Origin: an uncultured Pirellulaceae bacterium
GTDB lineage: Bacteria; Planctomycetota; Planctomycetia; Pirellulales; Pirellulaceae
Assembly: GCA_938091115.1 (NCBI GenBank)
Contig: CALKNI010000010.1
Span: 1 to 37,669, forward strand
Direction of reading: 5' to 3'
Length of the DNA stretch: 37,669 nucleotides
Both the position numbers and the translations under genes were made by a program. This document shows positions 1-8,450 of this stretch, one piece after another. The stretch's first letter is position 1. Every line of letters starts with the position of its first letter. The notes under the pieces were generated by a model, which saw nothing but the letters and a program-made list of their open reading frames with translations, ran no database searches and had not been told where the DNA came from.

Positions 1-3000
1 TTGCCCGAAACTCCGATGGTGCTGACCGTCTCTTTTCCACCAACATTTTTCAAGCTTACGGTCTCTCGCGTTACCAGCTCGTTGGGCCTTCCAAAATTTC
101 GGTAGACCGTAACGTACACTTTGCTGCGAAACTCAATCCGGTTGCTGTCTTGTGCGAAATAATTGACCTTCACATCGTACTTGCCCTGCGGAGCTTTCAC
201 ATTGAAATACATCTCGGGCCCAAAGCCCGTAGTAATGTCCGAACTGATCTGCCCATTGGATCGTGTGCGAGTATTTTGATAGCTACACTCCTCTCCAGAG
301 GGCTCATGAACGTGCAAATCGACATCGGTCATATCCGTATTCCATCTGAGCGTAATCAACAAATCGGATTCGTCGAACTTCAGGATATCCTGTAGGGTTT
401 TCGTTCTTGCCGCGGCAAAACGCTGAAGCGAACTATTGAGTTTCTTCTTTTCGATTTGTCGTAACAGATGCAAATATTCAGCCGAGACGATTTGCTTAAA
501 ATTGCTTCCAGTTCGCTGAAACTCACCATTCAATGCAATTTCGTAATAGACAACCGCCATATCCGGTTTACCCAACTCAGCGAGACAATGACCGAGCCCC
601 AAGTAGATACTCCCCTCAAATGGCCTAGCGAGAGCAACTTTCCGCAATAAGTGATAGGCTTGTACTGGACGCCCCAGTTGAAGCGCCGTGTAGCCAACAT
701 CCCGGGCAATAACCAAATCGCCCGGACTACTTTCAACGAGAGAACTGTAGACTTTAACTGCATCGTCAATCGAAACGACCGCGCGCCTTTCGGCTTCCTT
801 TTCAATCAAATCGTAATTCAATTTTGATTGATTGAGACCTTTCAAATAGGCTTCAGGTAAATCGGCTCGTATCTCCAGCGTCGTTTCAAGCGGTTCTGAG
901 ATTGCAGTTACTTCGATGTCCTCTAACGCTAGCTTTAGCGCTGTCGGCATTTTAAAACTCATCCCGGGCATACTCTCTAAACGAGTCAGCCACGCCTCTA
1001 ACTGTGCTTTTGGTTCTGAAAGCTCGACGTCAAATTGCTGCATGGCATTCTCGACCACCTCATTGGCAGACTTGGTGTTGATGACGAATAAATCTTCCTG
1101 AGGTTTAATATTAAATGCCTCGTAATCGGCTTCCGATTCCAACATTAAAAGAGAACAGGTGTTTCCGGTAATGCGGAAATGCCTCGCATACGCGGCAGAG
1201 ACGTCAAATACACCGTCTCCGAGACTTTCCAATTGCCCAACCGCAACCTGGCCGTATAGACGACTTGCCAGTTCAGACTCAACCTGAGTGGGTTTCAGTG
1301 TGAAGCTATGAGTTTCGCCTCCCTGTTCAAATTCGCAGTGCAACGTTTCCCCCACGCTGCCACGCCCAACCATTAAAATAGACTGACCAGGATAAACCCA
1401 CTGAATGCGTCCAGCGGTGAGAATATCCGTCGCTCCATCGGCCACGAATCCTGATAATTTCCAGGGACGGTTACGGTGCCCCCGCGAAGCCATGGCAATT
1501 TCGCTTTCGTTAACCACACTAAAAACCGCGCCACCTGTTTGGTCGGTTAGAAATCGCAAGCTCGCAATCGCCGTTCCCGTTAATCCTGTTTGGTAAGCGA
1601 ACAAGCTACCCAGCGATTTTGTTGTCAGCGAAGATCCAATTAACCGCAAATTCGTCTCGCCCCACGTAGCGGCACCGTCACTCAACAGGAACAAATCGGG
1701 GGCGATTGAATTTGTTTCTTCTCCATCATTTAACCATTTTGCATTTTTAATTTTCTCAATCGCACCGTAAATATCGGTAGCTCCTTCCAGAGTTACTTCA
1801 CCGCAACGCTCCATTAACTGACGCACATTCTCCGAATTATTTTCAACCCAAGCCTGTTTGAAAAAATGCCCGTCAACACTAAACAACAAAACATTGAAAT
1901 GCTTGAGCGAATCTCGATTATTTTCAAGTGTCGCTTTTAACAGTTTTAACCAAACGTTGAATTTATCAGGATTGCTACTCAGCGAGGTATCAAGCATGAA
2001 GATGCCACGAGAGTTCACAACCTTACTGGTTGCGGGAAGCTTCGGAGTAAATTGACACCCCCAAAAATCCCCTTGATGTGAAAGCAACGTCTCTTTTGGT
2101 TGCTTAATCAACAGGCGAATCGGTTTTCCCGGTTTTTCATCAAATCGAAAATGAAGCTGTTGACCATCCTTATTCTCATTCGTCTCTGACTCCACTGATG
2201 GTTCAATCTCATACTTTGCCTCAGAATTCGCCTGAACATTTAAGTCCACTTGTATTTTCCCGGTCTGCTCAGGCAATTCCAGATCGTAGATCCAGTCATC
2301 TCCAACCTGCTTTAAGTTCACGTCATAACCAATCACGATTCGGTGAAGTTTTTTAGGAGCCAATGGAAAAACCCTCGCATTAAATACGCCGGCACCTGCC
2401 CACTCGACCAATGCAGGGTCTATCTTTCTACGAACCGTTTCCCGGAAAGCATGCGCCGCCTTCTCTTTTGGCACCATTCGCGATTCTTTAACGCGTATCC
2501 AATGTTGCTTTCGCGTCTGGCGAATATCGTCTGCTTTGAGGGAAGCCCAATTTTTATCTGACTCAAAAAATTCATCGGCTAATGGAACACCGTTGGAGTT
2601 CAAACCATAAATACTCTCGCCAAATGCAAAATAATAAAGCGAGGCATCATCAGGAAGTCGCAACTTGAAATCTCCCTCAAGTTGTTGGTTTTTATCATTG
2701 TAATAAAAGTAATCTAGCAACACTCGTGCGCGAAAACCGTCGACCTGCACATTCACTTGCATCCCAGAAAGATCTAATTCGGTTTTATCTCCAACCATTA
2801 AACGGCTCGTATTTGGGCTCGCTGATACCCGTTTCCAAGTCCGCCGCTTTGGTTTTGTTTTCCCTAGATTCGTTTTATCATTAGCCTGATTATCCAACGA
2901 ATTCGCTAAGCCCCTCGGCTTTACCGCCTCGCTGGGTTCAGAGCCTAAATCCGCATTCAGGCCCTTCTGTTCTAATTGAGAATTATTCAATGACTCCCCG

Positions 3001-3800
3001 TCCCATGTTGCGCCTTCCACACGATCATCTAACTGTTGGGCCGACCTTGTCTGCTGTTCTCTAGGCACGAAATCAGCGCTGTCCAGAATTTCTACGTCTT
3101 CTCCCGCGGCTTCAGCTAAATTTTTCGATAGCCCCAGTGCCATACTTTCTGGTGGCGGAGCAGAACCGCGATTATCATTTTGTTTAAAAAATCTCCCTCC
3201 CCCTCCCAATCCTCCACCACCCGAACTCCTACTGCCAAATCCCTCCCCAGTTCCGATTTCTATTCCGCGTCCAGCCTTATCATCCAATCCTGGCAATTCC
3301 TCACGCTCGAAGGCTGAGATGGGTTTCGATTCGCTACCTAGCATCTCGTCCGATTTCGTGTTGGAATCGAACCAAAGAGCGGCATCTGAGCTCTCTAGCT
3401 CATACTCTGTTATTTCTTGTCCTTTAGAAATCGCTGGAAGTGATACAACGCGTTTCTCTTGAGGATCACTAAAAAGAAATGAACCAGCCACCAAGAGTCC
3501 CAGTAAAGTCGCCGCTAGTGCCAATGGCAACCATGAACGCTCAGAGAATACAGGCTGCTCCATTAAACGGTGCTCCGATTTTTGCATCTCATCCAATTCG
3601 GCCCGCTGGCCTTCGGTTAAACGAAGGGGCTCTTCCAGCTGGTAGGCTACATCCAGCATCTCCGTCAGTTGGCGAATCCCCTCAACCGCCTGCGCCAATT
3701 CTGGCGACGCGAGCACAGCTTGTTCGATTAATTCGTGTTCTGCGGAATCAAGTTCACCTAGTACAAAACTGGTCAGGCGAGGATCGTCATTATTAATCAT
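1..3800 (-). CDS. VIT-VWA-TPR-DUF2135 membrane protein with anti-sigma-like N-terminus (3' partial)
   Basis: Open reading frame of about 1266 codons from ATG at 3800, still open at the left edge, so the C-terminus is missing. Residues 1-75 resemble the short cytoplasmic domain that planctomycetes fuse to ECF-linked regulators (DPRLTSFVLGELD); it has no zinc-binding His/Cys cluster. One membrane segment lies near residues 90-110, followed by a Gly-rich linker. A VIT domain follows (roughly 320-480), then a VWA domain whose metal site begins DTSLS at residue 604, then TPR-like helices (about 1000-1090) and a DUF2135-like domain (TDVDLHVHEPSGE, about 1130-1205). The gene lies 115 bases downstream of an ECF sigma gene on the same strand, so it probably anchors the sigma factor and carries an outward sensing or adhesive part. 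The domains are clear; the regulatory role is inferred. Confidence 0.85.
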   Translation of the reverse strand, partial: MINNDDPRLTSFVLGELDSAEHELIEQAVLASPELAQAVEGIRQLTEMLDVAYQLEEPLRLTEGQRAELDEMQKSEHRLMEQPVFSERSWLPLALAATLLGLLVAGSFLFSDPQEKRVVSLPAISKGQEITEYELESSDAALWFDSNTKSDEMLGSESKPISAFEREELPGLDDKAGRGIEIGTGEGFGSRSSGGGGLGGGGRFFKQNDNRGSAPPPESMALGLSKNLAEAAGEDVEILDSADFVPREQQTRSAQQLDDRVEGATWDGESLNNSQLEQKGLNADLGSEPSEAVKPRGLANSLDNQANDKTNLGKTKPKRRTWKRVSASPNTSRLMVGDKTELDLSGMQVNVQVDGFRARVLLDYFYYNDKNQQLEGDFKLRLPDDASLYYFAFGESIYGLNSNGVPLADEFFESDKNWASLKADDIRQTRKQHWIRVKESRMVPKEKAAHAFRETVRRKIDPALVEWAGAGVFNARVFPLAPKKLHRIVIGYDVNLKQVGDDWIYDLELPEQTGKIQVDLNVQANSEAKYEIEPSVESETNENKDGQQLHFRFDEKPGKPIRLLIKQPKETLLSHQGDFWGCQFTPKLPATSKVVNSRGIFMLDTSLSSNPDKFNVWLKLLKATLENNRDSLKHFNVLLFSVDGHFFKQAWVENNSENVRQLMERCGEVTLEGATDIYGAIEKIKNAKWLNDGEETNSIAPDLFLLSDGAATWGETNLRLIGSSLTTKSLGSLFAYQTGLTGTAIASLRFLTDQTGGAVFSVVNESEIAMASRGHRNRPWKLSGFVADGATDILTAGRIQWVYPGQSILMVGRGSVGETLHCEFEQGGETHSFTLKPTQVESELASRLYGQVAVGQLESLGDGVFDVSAAYARHFRITGNTCSLLMLESEADYEAFNIKPQEDLFVINTKSANEVVENAMQQFDVELSEPKAQLEAWLTRLESMPGMSFKMPTALKLALEDIEVTAISEPLETTLEIRADLPEAYLKGLNQSKLNYDLIEKEAERRAVVSIDDAVKVYSSLVESSPGDLVIARDVGYTALQLGRPVQAYHLLRKVALARPFEGSIYLGLGHCLAELGKPDMAVVYYEIALNGEFQRTGSNFKQIVSAEYLHLLRQIEKKKLNSSLQRFAAARTKTLQDILKFDESDLLITLRWNTDMTDVDLHVHEPSGEECSYQNTRTRSNGQISSDITTGFGPEMYFNVKAPQGKYDVKVNYFAQDSNRIEFRSKVYVTVYRNFGRPNELVTRETVSLKNVGGKETVSTIGVSG

Positions 3801-3915
3801 GGTTCAACCTTAATATTTGATCACACTCAAAATTTTGTGATCAGGATTCCGTGGAATCAAATGTTCTGTTCGAAAACTCAACTGAAAATGGACTTTGTCA
3901 CTTCTCAAAAACATC

Positions 3916-4503
3916 TCAACTTGCGGGCACTAATCTCTGTCTTAATTTTGCGATCGCAGTGTGGAGAATAAATCCCACGTTGCTACTGGTTAATCCTGTC
4001 ACTTCTGCGATTTCCTTATAACTCAATCCCGCATTGAATTTCAGACGCAGCACTTCTTGTTGTCGATCTGGCAACTTTGAGATTTGTGACATTAATCCAG
4101 TCGCGGCTTCTTGACGTTCCATTGCAGCACTCGGCTGCAATTCCGAAGCCCCAGAATTTTGTGCCAATTCATCTGCCAACTGATCTTCCGGTGCCAGTTT
4201 CATGCGACGCTCCTTACGACAAACATCAATGGCTCGATTCCGACAAACCGTAAACAACCATTGAGCCAAACGTGGGCGAATCTCTTCATTCGTTTGACGA
4301 CACAACTGCAAAAATGTGTCCTGTACGACATCTCTCGCAGATTCCAAATCACGAACGAAGTGTTGCGCATAGCGCAGCAGTGCCCCTTCATGAAGTTCGA
4401 TCGCAGCCCTCACCCAGTCGGCCGAAGCGAGATCAGAGCCTCCTAAACCCTCTCCCGCTGAGATTCTTGCATCTTCCGAATCTGGTTTAATGTCATCATT
4501 CAT
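3916..4503 (-). CDS. ECF-family RNA polymerase sigma factor
   Basis: 195 residues, a normal length for a group IV (ECF) sigma factor. Region 2 is seen at about residues 35-105 (LLRYAQHFVRDLESARDVVQD, then WLFTVCRNRAIDVCRKERR), and region 4 at about 140-190 (LPDRQQEVLRLKFNAGLSYKEIAEVTG followed by the recognition helix). There is an N-terminal extension of roughly 30 residues. It directs RNA polymerase to a dedicated set of promoters. The next gene on the same strand encodes a membrane VIT/VWA protein with an anti-sigma-like head, so the two probably form a signalling pair. Start ATG at 4503. The promoter should lie in 4504-4723; I could not identify it with confidence. Confidence 0.93.
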   Translation of the reverse strand: MNDDIKPDSEDARISAGEGLGGSDLASADWVRAAIELHEGALLRYAQHFVRDLESARDVVQDTFLQLCRQTNEEIRPRLAQWLFTVCRNRAIDVCRKERRMKLAPEDQLADELAQNSGASELQPSAAMERQEAATGLMSQISKLPDRQQEVLRLKFNAGLSYKEIAEVTGLTSSNVGFILHTAIAKLRQRLVPAS

Positions 4504-4723
4504 AAAATGTTCCGTATTATGTTTTCGCCATGGAAAGGCGAATCAGATGCCCGGTTCAATAAGACTACGAACGAACAATCGTATCCATAGGGTGTTTTTG
4601 AAAAAAAACTAAGAAAGCTCAAATACTGGTTTTTTGCTAAGAAAAATCAAAAAATTGGTAATCGCTCTAAGATGCAAAAATCAAAACAGAAACGGCAGAA
4701 CACTACGTTCGATATCGTCGCGA

Positions 4724-5629
4724 TTAAAGGTCATCCTCCCGATCAATGCGAATTGGCAGAAACGCCGTCAAACTAAAAACTAATGTCGTGGTCAAACCAC
4801 ACAATAAGATGGCCAGTCCGAGAACTGCAAATAGTGGACCCATGATCCCAATCATTCCACTTATCATCTGCTGGCCATTGACCCCGGCACATGCCAACAA
4901 GAACACACCTATCAGCAAAATTCCCCCCGCCCAAATAACGCCACGGGATGCCCCCTGATAATCACACCGACTCGGCGCCATATGGCTTCCGACACATAAC
5001 ACGAGGTAAACAAATGTCCAAAATCGCAACGTCGTTAAATTAGAGATGGCCACGATTCCTGTGACGACAGCCACCACCGAATCCCAGACTTGCAGAAGGG
5101 AAGAATCACTTGAAGTGGCGCGGGTCGATTCGGCAGCATTGACCGCGGCATCCGGGTAAAACAACCATAGTAAAATCGCCAGCACCGCAGATCCACCCAT
5201 CAGCGGAGCGATACCAATAAACAGGTTGCCCATCTCTTGAAACCAATTGCCCGCTTCGAACGAATGCCTTACATACCCCAACCGCCCCGAATCTCGATCG
5301 GGCTCGAATAGTGCAACATCATCTATTCGATGTCCAAAAATCCGACACATGAATACGTGGCTCAACTCGTGAACTGGCGTCCCCAGCCACCCCGTCCAAA
5401 GCACGCTCTTCCAACCTAATCGCTCCGACATGCGTCGCTGGCTCAAATACTCAAACCAATGAATGACGATCGCGAATGCCACAAAGGGAGCCAATAGAAT
5501 TAAAAATAGCTTGAACGACTCGACAAATAGGAAAATTACACCTTGCGCTAAAATAACGCTCGAAAGTGCCCAGGAACCAGCTCCGACGATCGGCAATAAT
5601 TGACTGATTTCGGAAGTAAAATTTCCCAA
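4724..5629 (-). CDS. Multi-pass membrane protein with HExxH motif (M50-like metalloprotease candidate)
   Basis: 301 residues with several hydrophobic segments: two near residues 20-57, one near 130-155, one near 175-200, and two or three in the C-terminal third. The motif HELSH occurs at residues 87-91, just after a hydrophobic stretch (GWLGTPVHELSHVF). That is the arrangement of zinc-binding HExxH sites in M50/site-2-type membrane proteases and related membrane zincins. A third metal ligand could not be assigned, and the classic NxxPxxxLDG motif is absent, so it may be a distant or non-proteolytic relative. It is divergent from the 5700 gene across 70 bases. Membrane topology and HExxH are seen; proteolytic function is inferred. 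Confidence 0.7.
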   Translation of the reverse strand: MGNFTSEISQLLPIVGAGSWALSSVILAQGVIFLFVESFKLFLILLAPFVAFAIVIHWFEYLSQRRMSERLGWKSVLWTGWLGTPVHELSHVFMCRIFGHRIDDVALFEPDRDSGRLGYVRHSFEAGNWFQEMGNLFIGIAPLMGGSAVLAILLWLFYPDAAVNAAESTRATSSDSSLLQVWDSVVAVVTGIVAISNLTTLRFWTFVYLVLCVGSHMAPSRCDYQGASRGVIWAGGILLIGVFLLACAGVNGQQMISGMIGIMGPLFAVLGLAILLCGLTTTLVFSLTAFLPIRIDREDDL

Positions 5630-5699
5630 CGTTTCCTCACATAAAAAGGGGTCTCTGTTAACTTAGACCAAGCTCTGTTAGTTTTAATCTTTCGAACTA

Positions 5700-6215
5700 A
5701 TGTGGACGATAGCAATAACGGGAGCTAACTCAGGCTTCACCAGACTTAATGGCCCTCTCCGGGCAACTTCAGTAGCCAAACGCATGAACCGAATTCGACA
5801 GAAAATCCAACGAGACGAGCTAAAACCGGGAGAGGTCTTATGCGACCATTGCACGGCTAAATGCTGTCAATATTTCTCGCTTGCCATTGATCGCCCTGCA
5901 ACGGCACAGGCGTTCGGCTATATCCGCTGGTATTTGCTCCATGAATATGCCACGGTGTTCACAGAAAACAACGACTGGTTCCTTCTGGTACACAGTCCCT
6001 GCAAACATCTTGGCCAGGACTACCGGTGCGGCATTTATGAAACCCGTCCCCAAATCTGCCAGGATTATACAACTGCAAATTGCGAGTATGACGATGGGTA
6101 TACCTTCGACCGGTATTTTGAAATGGCAGAGCAAGTCGAAGAGTACTCCAATGCTATTTTCAATGACTACCGCAATTTTCGAACCCCCAAACCAGGCCTT
6201 CCAGTCATCCAGTAA
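5700..6215 (+). CDS. YkgJ-type cysteine-cluster protein
   Basis: 171 residues from the first ATG. A second in-frame ATG at 5784 gives 143 residues and is likely the true start, because the first 28 residues (MWTIAITGANSG...) look unlike the family and the cysteine motif would then sit near the N-terminus as usual. The motif CDHCTAKCC, with later cysteines in SPCKHL, RCGIY, ICQDY and NCEYDD, is the pattern of the YkgJ/CxxCxxCC family, thought to bind a zinc or iron-sulfur centre. The cellular role is unknown. It lies 65 bases upstream of hisS on the same strand and could be cotranscribed with it. No strong ribosome site precedes either start. Confidence 0.82.
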   Translation: MWTIAITGANSGFTRLNGPLRATSVAKRMNRIRQKIQRDELKPGEVLCDHCTAKCCQYFSLAIDRPATAQAFGYIRWYLLHEYATVFTENNDWFLLVHSPCKHLGQDYRCGIYETRPQICQDYTTANCEYDDGYTFDRYFEMAEQVEEYSNAIFNDYRNFRTPKPGLPVIQ

Positions 6216-6280
6216 CTTCCGACTCTTTTAATTAAAGTTCAACGTTTCATCACCTCCACTTTAACCCGCAGACTTGCGAA

Positions 6281-7618
6281 ATGTCCAACCAATTGATTCA
6301 ACCTCGAACACTCAGCGGCTTTCGGGATTTCCTTCCGGAGATGATGATCCCACGGGAAAAACTGATGGAGACCGCGCGACGGGTCTATCGATCCTACGGA
6401 TTTGTTCCCATCGATACTCCTACTTTGGAGCTGTCTGAAATCCTCTGTGGTAAGGGAGGTGAAGAAACTGATCGGCAGATGTATCGATTTCAGCATGGCA
6501 AGCGCGATGTCGCGATGAGGTTCGATCTTACTGTTCCGTTAGCAAGATTCGTTGCTCAGCATCACAACGAATTAGGAATGCCATTCAAGCGTTACCATAT
6601 TGGCAATGTTTGGCGTGGTGAAAGACCTCAAGCGGGAAGGTTTCGCGAATTTGCCCAATGCGATTTCGATACAATTGGAACCGACTCAATTGCCAGCGAT
6701 ATCGAAACGGTGCTCGTCATTAATGATCTAATCAGAGCCATCGGTTTTGAGCAATTTAAAATTCGCTTAAACAATCGGAAAGTCCTCAACGGGATTCTCG
6801 AAAAGGCTAATCTGGCGGAACACAGTGTTGCCGTTCTGAGAGCACTCGATAAATTGCCAAAAATTGGGCCCGAAAAAGTCCGTCTGGAAATGCTTGAAAC
6901 AACCGGTGCTCCCGACTCGTCAATCGACCAAATTCTAATGCTCTCGCAAATCTCGGGTACCAATCGTGAGATCATCCAGCAACTTGGAGCACTGTGCGAG
7001 GGCAACGAGCTTGCCGAGCAGGGTAGAGCCCAGTTGTCTGACGTAATTGATGCCACTCAGGCTCTTGGACTGACAGAGAAAAACTTGGAAATAGATGTCT
7101 CAATTGCCCGCGGACTCGACTATTACACAGGGACGATCGTTGAAACATTTCTAACCGACCTTCCCAGTTTTGGCAGCATCTGCTCGGGTGGACGTTATGA
7201 CAACCTCGCCCAACTCTATACGAAACAAAAACTTCCAGGAATTGGCGCTTCCCTTGGTCTCGACCGACTGCTCGCCGCGATGCAACAACTGGACTTAATA
7301 CCTCCGACCAAGACGACGGCTGAAGTCATGATTGTTCAATTTGATAAATCCAAGCTCAGTGAGTACCTCAAACTTGCTACCAGCCTTCGCAGCCATGGAA
7401 TTGCTGTGGAACTTTACCCCGAATCAAAAAAACTAAATCAACAATTTAAATACGCTGATCGACGCGGTGCCCGCGCGGTCATCGTGGCGGGCACCGACGA
7501 ATTTGCATCTGGTATGGTGCAAATCAAATGGCTTGCGGACGGGACACAAACTGAACTTCCCCTGACTGACGAGGCGTCTGAAATAGCGGACTGGTTAAAG
7601 ACTCGTTTCACCCAATAA
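6281..7618 (+). CDS. hisS: Histidyl-tRNA synthetase
   Basis: 445 residues, a usual length for bacterial HisRS, a cytoplasmic class II synthetase that charges tRNA-His. Motif 1 begins in the N-terminus (LSGFRDFLP, RVYRSYGFVPIDTPTLE). Motif 2 is FKRYHIGNVWRGERPQAGR, with the catalytic arginine after VW. The histidine-specific motif is seen as ARGLDYYTGTIVE, and motif 3 as GIGASLGLDRLLA. The C-terminal anticodon-binding domain follows from about residue 345 (EVMIVQFDKS, then RGARAVIVAG). Start ATG at 6281 fits family alignments from memory. No clear terminator was seen between the stop and the next gene at 7808. Confidence 0.98.
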   Translation: MSNQLIQPRTLSGFRDFLPEMMIPREKLMETARRVYRSYGFVPIDTPTLELSEILCGKGGEETDRQMYRFQHGKRDVAMRFDLTVPLARFVAQHHNELGMPFKRYHIGNVWRGERPQAGRFREFAQCDFDTIGTDSIASDIETVLVINDLIRAIGFEQFKIRLNNRKVLNGILEKANLAEHSVAVLRALDKLPKIGPEKVRLEMLETTGAPDSSIDQILMLSQISGTNREIIQQLGALCEGNELAEQGRAQLSDVIDATQALGLTEKNLEIDVSIARGLDYYTGTIVETFLTDLPSFGSICSGGRYDNLAQLYTKQKLPGIGASLGLDRLLAAMQQLDLIPPTKTTAEVMIVQFDKSKLSEYLKLATSLRSHGIAVELYPESKKLNQQFKYADRRGARAVIVAGTDEFASGMVQIKWLADGTQTELPLTDEASEIADWLKTRFTQ

Positions 7619-7807
7619 TGCCCTTACTTGGCAAATTGCAGACCCCCGTTAAACCGTTTTTGCAGATAATGGCGACTGAACGTCAAAGGAAACTACTTTT
7701 TCCACCCACTGAGAACTGAGTTCGCGGTTTGTCAGAACCACGCCAATTAAATAAACTATTGTTGAACGACCTAAAACCACTTTGATTTCGACCGACGAGA
7801 TTCCTGA

Positions 7808-8050
7808 ATGTACGAACAAACCGAGTACTTATATGCCTATGGCTTAATCGCAGCCTTCCTGCTTTTGGGCATGTTAGTGGTTTGTATCCCTCGGCCGCGA
7901 AAGAAAGGATTCATCGATCCGCAACAAGCCGAGAAAGAAAAGCGGCTTAAATTAAAAAAGAAAACCCAAATCAAAGCCGCTAAGAAAACCGAGAAGGCAA
8001 AAAAGAAGCGAGCAAAAGCCAACGCAAAAAAAGTCAAGCGCAAGTCCTAA
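7808..8050 (+). CDS. Small single-helix membrane protein with Lys/Ala-rich tail
   Basis: 80 residues. Residues 1-10 are polar, 11-28 form one hydrophobic helix (YGLIAAFLLLGMLVVCI), and residues 29-80 are extremely basic: about 28 Lys/Arg mixed with Ala, in patterns such as KKKTQIKAAKKTEKAKKKRA. The tail resembles histone-H1-like or ribosome-binding basic tails, and should face the cytoplasm by the positive-inside rule. It faces a second small membrane protein gene (8085-8306) end to end, 34 bases away. No family is recognised. The clean start, the plausible membrane helix and the location between conserved genes argue that it is real. Function unknown. Confidence 0.65.
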   Translation: MYEQTEYLYAYGLIAAFLLLGMLVVCIPRPRKKGFIDPQQAEKEKRLKLKKKTQIKAAKKTEKAKKKRAKANAKKVKRKS

Positions 8051-8084
8051 GTCAGTTTTGGCGTTGGAATGATCAGGCGATCGA

Positions 8085-8306
8085 TTAATTTTTCGTTCGT
8101 TTTGACCGAAGTGCGAGCCACCATACGCCCAGAAAAAAACCCATGACTCCGATGACAATCAGCGGCCGTCGGTAATCTGTCGATGCTTGCGTTTGAAAAG
8201 CACCGAAGGCAATGATTAACGCCCACAAGATCAGGCCTGTGAATACATACATGATGGCCCGAGATGATTTTGGCTGAGGTTTGGTTCGTTTTTCTGGTTC
8301 GCTCAT
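8085..8306 (-). CDS. Small two-helix membrane protein
   Basis: 73 residues: a polar, basic N-terminus (MSEPEKRTKPQPKSSRA), a hydrophobic helix at about 18-38 (YVFTGLILWALIIAFGAF), a short loop (QTQASTDYRRP), a second helix at about 49-66 (LIVIGVMGFFLGVWWLAL), and a basic end (RSKRTKN). This is a helical hairpin with both ends predicted inside. Small proteins of this kind are common in planctomycete genomes, but I do not recognise a named family. It converges with the Lys-rich membrane protein at 7808-8050. Start ATG at 8306. Function unknown. Confidence 0.65.
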   Translation of the reverse strand: MSEPEKRTKPQPKSSRAIMYVFTGLILWALIIAFGAFQTQASTDYRRPLIVIGVMGFFLGVWWLALRSKRTKN

Positions 8307-8450
8307 AATTTAGCCGAATTCGGTTTGACTATCACACACATGATAACAGCAAACAAGTTTGCTCGTAGTGGATCACCTCTCGAGATAAGGCAGTGACCGT
8401 TAGCATAATTTCCTTTGATAAAACTCTTAGCGAAGTTACCAAACGCTGAG

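Noticed and set aside
3479..3796. Plus-strand frame of 105 codons at the right end of the VWA gene
   Set aside because: It is antisense to the anti-sigma-like and membrane parts of the VWA protein, with no family resemblance.
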